Shown piece after piece: positions 5,474-9,526 of a DNA stretch of 9,526 nucleotides. The notes under the pieces were generated by a model. The model saw nothing but the letters and a program-made list of their open reading frames with translations, did not search any database and was not told where the DNA came from. Origin of the DNA: DATLFI01 sp035524895 (GTDB lineage: Bacteria > Acidobacteriota > Thermoanaerobaculia > Multivoradales > Multivoraceae); contig DATLFI010000448.1 of the NCBI GenBank assembly GCA_035524895.1, positions 1 to 9,526 on the forward strand. Direction: 5' to 3'. The position numbers were made by a program, and so were the translations under genes. Position 1 is the stretch's first letter. Every line of letters begins with the position of its first letter.

Positions 5474-6034
5474 GTGAGCGGCGTCGGGGGCTCCGGCCGC
5501 GCCGCCTCCCCGAACGACGAGCCGCGCTGGAGCGCGCTCGAGGTGGCGCTCTTCGTCGGCCTCGCCCTGACCGCGCTCGGCGTCGCGGCCTTCCTCCTCG
5601 TCAGCCCCGGCGTCTACCTCGGCGACGACGCCTTCATCTTGATGACCTACGGCCGCAACCTCGCCGGCGGTCTCGGCCCGGTGTTCAACATCGGCGAGCG
5701 GGTCTGGGGCTACACGTCACCGCTCCAGGTGGCGGCGCTGGCCGCCGTACACCTCGCCGCGCCTGGCAACGCGATCCAGCTGGCGGCGGCTCTTTCCGCT
5801 CTCGAGCTCGGTCTCGCGGCCCTGCTCTTGTCGTTGCTGCTGCGCCGTTCCGGCGGGCTGTTCGTGTACCCAGCGGCGCTGCTGCTGCTCTTGCACCCGG
5901 CCCTGAGCCTCTTCCACGGGCTCGAGAGCACCCTGATGGTCGCGCTGCAGTGCCTGGTGCTGTGCTGGCGCTGCTCGCCGCTGGCCTGCCCGCGGCGGCG
6001 GCGGCGGCGGCGGATAGGTGGCGGCGGCGGATAG
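5474..6034 (+). CDS. N-terminal fragment of a GT-C type membrane glycosyltransferase, truncated by copy D
   Basis: The frame has 186 codons from the GTG with a good ribosome-binding site. A cytoplasmic N-terminus of about 18 residues is followed by a transmembrane helix (about 20-44), then GDDAF (Asp51, Asp52) and TYGRNLAGGLGPVFN, GERVWGYTSPLQ (74-85), two or three more hydrophobic helices, and HGLES at 148-152. The order DDAF / RNLA..GpvFN.GERV.GYTsPL / hGLEs is the pattern of GT-C enzymes that use polyprenyl-phosphate sugars at the membrane, where acidic residues in the first external loop are catalytic. The family is usually several hundred residues long. Here native sequence ends at about 5990-6003; the terminal Arg-rich and GGGGG stretch comes from a GCG repeat and copy D's left end, which also supplies the stop. 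It is almost certainly non-functional. The donor and acceptor cannot be deduced. Confidence 0.7.
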   Translation: MSGVGGSGRAASPNDEPRWSALEVALFVGLALTALGVAAFLLVSPGVYLGDDAFILMTYGRNLAGGLGPVFNIGERVWGYTSPLQVAALAAVHLAAPGNAIQLAAALSALELGLAALLLSLLLRRSGGLFVYPAALLLLLHPALSLFHGLESTLMVALQCLVLCWRCSPLACPRRRRRRRIGGGGG

Positions 6035-6037
6035 GTG
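6004..6037. repeat. Perfect 17-bp tandem duplication at the left end of copy D
   Basis: GCGGCGGCGGATAGGTG occurs at 6004-6020 and 6021-6037, and the second continues into TCAGAGGAACG of the element. A GCG triplet run at about 5992-6012 precedes it, so replication slippage could contribute. The matching arrangement at copy B (778-805) involves no triplet run. Confidence 0.85.
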
Positions 6038-6205
6038 TCAGAGGAACGCACCGAGAGACGGCGTTTTCACCGCGAGCGGCTAGTCCGCGAGCGTCGGTGC
6101 TGGCGTTGCGAGCCGCCCTCGGGCCTCGGCGAGCACTAGCTCAGGTATGCGGTGGGTCGAACGGCAGCGGTTGCCTGGTTCCTGGGCTCTCCGCAGGCAC
6201 ACGAC

Positions 6206-6236
6206 TCCTGTGACTCGGAGTCCCGAGTCGACGGGA
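6206..6236. repeat. Conserved subterminal hairpin in copy D
   Basis: TCCTGT (6206-6211) pairs with ACGGGA (6231-6236), with one T-G wobble where copy B has C-G, and GACTCGG (6212-6218) pairs with CCGAGTC (6223-6229). The bulged G is at 6230 and the loop is AGTC. Confidence 0.65.
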
Positions 6237-6271
6237 AGTCGCAGCTGGTGTTCGGTCGCGGTCGCGGCGGG

Positions 6272-7249
6272 CTAGACGGCGAACGCTGGACCCGCTCTCG
6301 CGCCCACCGGAGGCCCTCGCAGCCTGCGCGCGGGCGGGAAGGTGAACTCGGGGAACTCGGCGTCGAGCACGCAGCACTCGCGCAACTGCCGCGACGCCTC
6401 GAGGAAGGCGCGGAGGACTTCGCGGTAGCGCGCGCGCCATTCCCTTCGGTCCTCTCGACAGGAGGCGAGGAAGAGCGGAGCGGGAGTGCGCTTCGCTGGA
6501 GCGGGCGTGGCGAGGGGATCAGCCGCAAGGAGCTTGGCGACGCCGAGCACACGCTTGCCTTCGGTGCGTCGCCTGACACGGCCCTCGTGCTCGATGTCGG
6601 CGATCATCTCGCGGACCCAGGCGTGGTACTGCTCTGCTGACCAATGCTCGTAGCAGGGTAGCGGGCTGAGCTCGAGCGTTTCACTGGTGGTGAAGTCGTC
6701 CTCGGTCACGTCCTGGCCGTTTTCGCGTGCGCGGAAGAGGGCCGTGCGATCGACCCACTCGCCTCGCACCAACAGGCTGCCGTCGTAGAGCGCGCGCACG
6801 GCAGTCGGTCCCGGCCAGTCGAGCGGGCTCTCGACCAGATTTTCCTTCAGACACCCTTGGGCGAGGACGTAGCGGAACCGCTCGACCAGAGTTGGCTCGT
6901 CGTTGCTTAGCAGTGAATGGCGGTACCGGCGCCCCCACACCCGCCCCTGCCACTCGGGTACGAAGTGCTGGACCTCGCGTGCGATGTTGCCTGCGACGTA
7001 CTGCATGAAGCGCGAGAGGTCGCCATCGCCGCGAACCGACAGAATTTTGTGGCCATGATTCGAGGGGAATGCCGGCAGGTGGACGCGGACTCCGGTGAGC
7101 CGTTGCGCCCGGGCGAGAATGCCGTTGATGCGCAGGGTGAGCTTGGTCGAAGGACGCAGGAGCAGTCGGCGCCCTACCGTGCGCAGCGTGACCTCGACCG
7201 GGCACCAGCCGGTCTCGTCGGGCGGAGTCCACCTCAGCGGATATCCCAC
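6272..7249 (-). CDS. Y1 (HUH-type) transposase of copy D, catalytic residues intact
   Basis: The product is 325 residues from the GTG at 7249 (MGYPLRWTPP), the same length and start as copy B; the open frame continues upstream to 7504 but leaves the element there. Motifs: FPSNHGHKILS with His65 and His67 as the HUH metal ligands, Tyr127 in ERFRYVLAQG as nucleophile, and Gln131 as the likely extra metal ligand. These positions nearly coincide with H64, H66, Y127 and Q131 of IS608 TnpA. The segment after Tyr127, KENLVESPLDWPG, is a common signature of REP-associated-type transposases, and the C-terminal half (LSPLPCYEHWSAEQYHAWVR) is shared by the longer subfamily. By family knowledge it acts as a dimer on single-stranded DNA, probably at replication forks. 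There is no TnpB or other accessory gene within the element. No strong ribosome-binding site is visible, which fits low expression. Confidence 0.92.
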   Translation of the reverse strand: MGYPLRWTPPDETGWCPVEVTLRTVGRRLLLRPSTKLTLRINGILARAQRLTGVRVHLPAFPSNHGHKILSVRGDGDLSRFMQYVAGNIAREVQHFVPEWQGRVWGRRYRHSLLSNDEPTLVERFRYVLAQGCLKENLVESPLDWPGPTAVRALYDGSLLVRGEWVDRTALFRARENGQDVTEDDFTTSETLELSPLPCYEHWSAEQYHAWVREMIADIEHEGRVRRRTEGKRVLGVAKLLAADPLATPAPAKRTPAPLFLASCREDRREWRARYREVLRAFLEASRQLRECCVLDAEFPEFTFPPARRLRGPPVGARAGPAFAV

Positions 7250-7276
7250 GCATAGAGAGACGTAGTTCGACAGCCA

Positions 7277-7310
7277 GAGTGCGCACTCCGGCCTCTTTTC
7301 TGGCGCACTC
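7277..7310. repeat. Right-end subterminal hairpin of copy D
   Basis: GAGTGCGC (7277-7284) and GCGCACTC (7303-7310) are perfect inverted repeats around an 18-base loop, six bases inside the terminal motif. In copy B the corresponding region differs in sequence but still has short palindromes (GTGCGCAC, CCTGC...GCAGG). It is a plausible recognition hairpin for the right end. Confidence 0.6.
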
Positions 7311-7412
7311 GGCGCGTCTCTGACACCGCTGGCAGCTGGCAGGCAGGCAAATAGAATCGTCGCGTCGTGACTCTTCGCCCAACGCCGCGGCGATACTACC
7401 TGCCCTCGTACC

Positions 7413-7970
7413 GTGCCCGACATGACGCCTCCGCATCCCGCACCCTCAGGAAGCTCGAACCGGCTGCCGCTGGTCCTCGCGACGTTGGCGGTCGTCCTAG
7501 GCATCTGGCTCCTGCTCGATGCGACGGGCTTCCCGATGCCTCCCTTCCGGCGTTACTGGCCAATCTTCCTGATCCTCGTCGGGCTGGCGTCGCTGGCGCA
7601 CTTTGTGTGGTGGGGACGATCGACCGTTTCGGCTGGGCTGGCGACCTTCGGCATCAGCCTGGGCATGCTGGCGTTTTCGATCAGCCTGGGCTGGACACGC
7701 CTCCTCACGTTCTGGGACTGGTTCCCGGGGTTGCCCTTGTGCATCGGCCTCGCGATCGTCACCTCCTGGATCGCCGGCGGACGCCGGCGCACCGAGCTGC
7801 TCCTGGTAGGCGCGACCTTCTCGACCCTCGGCATCGTCGGGTTCGTCGCGCGCTATCCGGCGATCCGGGCGATCCTGCCGTCGGGCCAGTTTGTCTGGGC
7901 GCTGCTGCTGCTGGGTGTGGGCGGCTTTGCGTTGTGGCGGCTGCTCTCGGCCCGCCGCGCTAGTCGCTGA
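7413..7970 (+). CDS. LiaF-like / DUF5668 multi-pass membrane protein
   Basis: The protein has 185 residues from GTG 7413; ATG 7422 (MTPPHPAPSG) is an equally possible start, as neither has a clear Shine-Dalgarno sequence. After about 17 hydrophilic residues there are about six hydrophobic segments in related units. The first pair, LPLVLATLAVVLGIWLLLDA and YWPIFLILVGLASLAHFVWW, is the LiaF-type transmembrane module (DUF5668), in which a helix ending in D/xxG is followed by yWPifLIlvGl. It recurs in weaker form as TVSAGLATFGISLGMLAFSI with WFPGLPLCIGLAIV, and again near the C-terminus. There is no C-terminal cytoplasmic or toastrack-like domain, so it is the membrane part only. In Firmicutes LiaF restrains an envelope-stress sensor kinase; no such partner is present here and that role should not be assumed. 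The gene lies between copy D's right end and the lone right end at 8105, so it may be an isolated passenger. Confidence 0.7.
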   Translation: MPDMTPPHPAPSGSSNRLPLVLATLAVVLGIWLLLDATGFPMPPFRRYWPIFLILVGLASLAHFVWWGRSTVSAGLATFGISLGMLAFSISLGWTRLLTFWDWFPGLPLCIGLAIVTSWIAGGRRRTELLLVGATFSTLGIVGFVARYPAIRAILPSGQFVWALLLLGVGGFALWRLLSARRASR

Positions 7971-8104
7971 CCGACGAGCGGCAAAGGCTGCGCTTTCGCC
8001 GCCAGACCTCGACCGCGTACCAGGCGAGGAGGCCGCCGAGCACGGCGTAGCTCGCCGGACCTAGATAGCGGGAGGTCTGCTCGTACCGTTTGCCCGCACC
8101 GGGA
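7960..8104 (-). pseudogene. 3' remnant of a membrane-protein gene, cut at the lone right end
   Basis: On the minus strand an open frame without a start runs from the right end at 8105 to TAG at 7960-7962. It reads GAGKRYEQTSRYLGPASYAV, then LGGLLAWYAVEVW followed by RRKRS and a short polar tail. That is a single hydrophobic helix capped by positive charges, typical of the cytoplasmic C-terminus of a membrane protein. It converges on the LiaF-like gene, their last codons overlapping by three bases at the stop region. The family is not recognisable from about 46 residues. A link to the broken glycosyltransferase upstream is conceivable (those also end in a membrane segment) but not supported. 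Codon use is GC-rich and plausible, though a chance open frame of this size cannot be excluded. Confidence 0.4.
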
Positions 8105-8119
8105 GGTCTCTGACACCGC
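8105..8119. repeat. Lone transposon right end
   Basis: GGTCTCTGACACCGC is identical to copy B's right end (2089-2103), and the flanking CGGGAG resembles copy B's CGGGAGCA just inside it. No transposase or further right-region sequence lies next to it, so it is an orphan end in the same orientation as the right ends of copies B and D. Confidence 0.75.
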
Positions 8120-8164
8120 ATCACCGATGCTCACCGAACTTGACCCTCGAACGTGAAATTTTGG

Positions 8165-8193
8165 TTGACGCGATAGGGAAACCGAAGTAAACA
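8165..8193 (+). promoter_or_regulatory. Candidate sigma70-type promoter for the exported repeat protein
   Basis: TTGACG (8165-8170) matches the -35 consensus at five of six positions; TAAACA (8188-8193) follows after 17 bases as a weaker -10. This AT-richer stretch stands out in a GC-rich window and lies about 90 bases before the ATG at 8282. No operator or riboswitch is apparent in the rest of 8120-8281. A GGGGGGCG run at 8268-8275 can serve as the ribosome-binding site. Confidence 0.45.
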
Positions 8194-8281
8194 GTGTTCC
8201 GCCGTGCCCGCTCCCCTTGCCCCGGTTCCGGCAGCGGGACTGCGCTCCACACCAACATAAAACTAGACGGGGGGCGACTCC

Positions 8282-9526
8282 ATGCAATCGTTGAAAGCTC
8301 GGCTCCGGCTTTCGATCGCTGCGTTCGGCCTGCTTGCGGCAGGTTCGGCTTTCGGTCAAACGCTGACGATGACCGACGTCTCGGCGAATCCCGGCGCAGC
8401 CGCCCAGAGTATTCAGCTCAATTACACCGCTGGTGGCAATGTCTCGATCATCATCACCAACATCAATCTCGCCGATGCGAACGCAATCGTGACCGGCCTG
8501 CAGTATCAGCATTTCAACAATGGCACTACCGCTTTTGTCGCCTGCGACGGAACGTTCCGCACTGCGGGCACCATCGGCGGCATCGTCGTCCGCATCGCCT
8601 GCGCCTCGACCGGTGCCGGTACTGCGCGTTACACGATCCAGTCCCTCGATCCGACCACGGATGTGCTCCCGAGTTTCACCAACCTTGCCCGTGCTCAGTT
8701 CACCATCGGGGCAGGAGCCACCGCAGGTCAGACCGCGACCTTCTCGTATGCGCCGAACTGCACCGCAGGACAATTCCCGAACGTCGACAATTGCACCGAG
8801 TTCACCACCACTGCTGCCGCTCGCGTCAACGGCACGCTGACCGACACTGGTGACGTCACCGTGTCAGCCCCCCCGACCAATCGCACGCTAAGCTACAACC
8901 CGACCACCGGCACCACGATCGCGTTCGCAGCCGGCGTAACGGCCGGCACGGCGGCCCCAAACCAGACGATCGTCGTGACCGCCACCGGCGACACTGGCAC
9001 CGCGACCCTCACTGGCTGCGCTACGACCGGCCCGGCTGGTGTGTTCAGTGTCGCGCCGACCGACCTGACCTTCGGCGACGCGGACCCAAATCCGCAGAAC
9101 CTGACGGTGGGTTGCACCTACCCGACCACGAATGCGACCGGCACCCTGACCTGTTCGCAGACGAATGCGGGCGGTACGGCGACCAACGTCAGCTGGCCGC
9201 TGAGCTGCCCGGCGCCGAATGCCAACCCGACGATCGCATCCAACCCGGCGTCGGGAAGCACATTCTCCGTGGGGGGCGCATCTGTCGGGTCGCAGGGCAC
9301 GGCAACGATCGACCTGTCCGCCACCGGCGGCTCCGGTGCCGGCACCACCACCATCAGCTGCACCTCCACCGGCAATGTCCTGATCGCCGCAGCCCCCGGT
9401 ACCCCGGCAGGCCAGGGTCCGGTTGCGCAGACCGTCACCGGTGCGAACCAGCCGACTGATCTGTCGGTCGGTGTTGTGCTGACCACCGCGGCGCAGACCC
9501 CAGCCGGCACCATCACCTGCACGGTG
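8282..9526 (+). CDS. Exported cysteine-containing beta-repeat protein with an N-terminal cohesin-like region; incomplete at the window end
   Basis: There are 415 sense codons from ATG 8282 to the last base, with no stop, so the gene continues beyond the window. Residues 1-25 form a clear Sec signal peptide: basic MQSLKARLR, hydrophobic LSIAAFGLLAAGSA, and likely cleavage at AFG/Q. Residues 27 to about 195 (LTMTDVSANPGAAAQSIQLN at the start, later LARAQFTIGAGATAGQTATF) have the layout of cohesin-type or choice-of-anchor beta-sandwich domains. From about residue 200 come two looser repeats of about 100 residues, rich in Thr, Gly, Ala and Asn, with motifs such as GTATLTGC, GTLTCSQ and TTTISCTSTG. 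Cysteines appear in pairs at similar strand positions, suggesting a disulphide in each domain outside the cytoplasm. Low-charge Thr/Gly repeats and export suggest a surface or secreted protein; similar proteins often end in a sorting tail such as IPTL-CTERM, but that end is not in view. Function is unknown. Confidence 0.75.
   Translation, partial: MQSLKARLRLSIAAFGLLAAGSAFGQTLTMTDVSANPGAAAQSIQLNYTAGGNVSIIITNINLADANAIVTGLQYQHFNNGTTAFVACDGTFRTAGTIGGIVVRIACASTGAGTARYTIQSLDPTTDVLPSFTNLARAQFTIGAGATAGQTATFSYAPNCTAGQFPNVDNCTEFTTTAAARVNGTLTDTGDVTVSAPPTNRTLSYNPTTGTTIAFAAGVTAGTAAPNQTIVVTATGDTGTATLTGCATTGPAGVFSVAPTDLTFGDADPNPQNLTVGCTYPTTNATGTLTCSQTNAGGTATNVSWPLSCPAPNANPTIASNPASGSTFSVGGASVGSQGTATIDLSATGGSGAGTTTISCTSTGNVLIAAAPGTPAGQGPVAQTVTGANQPTDLSVGVVLTTAAQTPAGTITCTV

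Larger units (their letters stand above)
6021..7330 (-). mobile_element. Copy D: full-length, apparently active Y1 (HUH) transposon, about 1.3 kb
   Basis: The left-end motif AGGTGTCAGAG is at 6033-6043 and the right end GTCTCTGACACCGCT at 7316-7330. Inside are the conserved hairpin (6206-6236), an uninterrupted transposase with intact H-x-H, Tyr and Gln, and an 8-bp right-end hairpin (7277-7310). It is inserted in the glycosyltransferase gene at its left side; sequence beyond its right side (LiaF-like gene) is not the missing half of that gene, so flanking DNA was lost or rearranged. It is the best candidate source of transposase for the other copies in this window. Confidence 0.88.

Noticed and set aside
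7352..7357. TAGAAT as a -10 element for the LiaF-like gene
   Set aside because: A good -10 match, but no -35 lies at 15-19 bases and it is about 60 bases upstream of a start without a clear ribosome-binding site; too weak to list.
7250..7504. Upstream extension of the copy D transposase frame
   Set aside because: It crosses the right end (7330) into antisense of the LiaF-like gene; the shared GTG start at 7249 is preferred.
7413..8104. LiaF-like gene as part of an envelope-stress two-component operon
   Set aside because: No kinase or response regulator is present; it is flanked by transposon ends and a gene remnant.
8194..8853. 219-codon His/Arg-rich plus-strand frame and the opposing 306-codon minus-strand frame (7853-8773)
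   Set aside because: Both overlap the signal-peptide-bearing frame from 8282, which stays open to the window end and has sensible protein composition; the others look like shadows.

Overview
This GC-rich bacterial window is dominated by repeated copies of one small transposon. The transposon encodes a 325-residue single-tyrosine (Y1, HUH-type) transposase, related to the IS200/IS605 and REP-associated transposases. Its ends carry an inverted GGTGTCAGAG / CTCTGACACC motif. All copies lie in the same orientation, with the transposase on the minus strand. I call the end downstream of the transposase stop codon 'LE' (low coordinate) and the end upstream of its start 'RE'. Two copies are near full length: B (about 792-2103) and D (about 6021-7330). 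Two are truncated: A (about 235-616) and C (about 4597-5356). Two are only LE stubs (5361-5415 and 5421-5457), and one RE stands alone (8105-8119). The organism cannot be named from the sequence. High GC, this transposase type and the secreted repeat protein would fit an Acidobacteriota- or Deltaproteobacteria-like genome, but that is a weak inference.

Layout: (1) 1-234, a structured-RNA-like stretch that resembles the start of a group II intron and ends at copy A. (2) 235-616, copy A, cut inside its transposase and followed by a five-unit palindromic tandem repeat (634-740). (3) 792-2103, copy B, with an intact reading frame but the second His of the HUH metal site changed to Pro. (4) 2169-4625, phosphoenolpyruvate carboxylase (ppc), with all catalytic motifs visible but roughly the last 100 residues replaced by the LE of copy C. 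(5) 4597-5457, a mosaic of copy C and two nested LE stubs. (6) 5474-6034, the N-terminal part of a GT-C type membrane glycosyltransferase, cut by the LE of copy D. (7) 6021-7330, copy D, whose transposase keeps H-x-H, Tyr and Gln and looks active. (8) 7413-7970, a LiaF/DUF5668-like membrane protein, converging on a remnant of another membrane-protein gene that ends at the lone RE. (9) 8165-9526, a plausible sigma70-type promoter and the start of an exported, cysteine-containing beta-repeat protein that runs off the window.

The host genes do not form an operon or pathway. They are unrelated genes or gene fragments separated, and in three cases cut, by transposon ends. The main story is repeated insertion plus flanking loss by one ssDNA-type transposon family. 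Points worth a second look are perfect tandem duplications at two LE junctions, a conserved hairpin with a shifted stem, a catalytically impaired copy beside an apparently competent one, and a possible composite unit carrying the LiaF-like gene.
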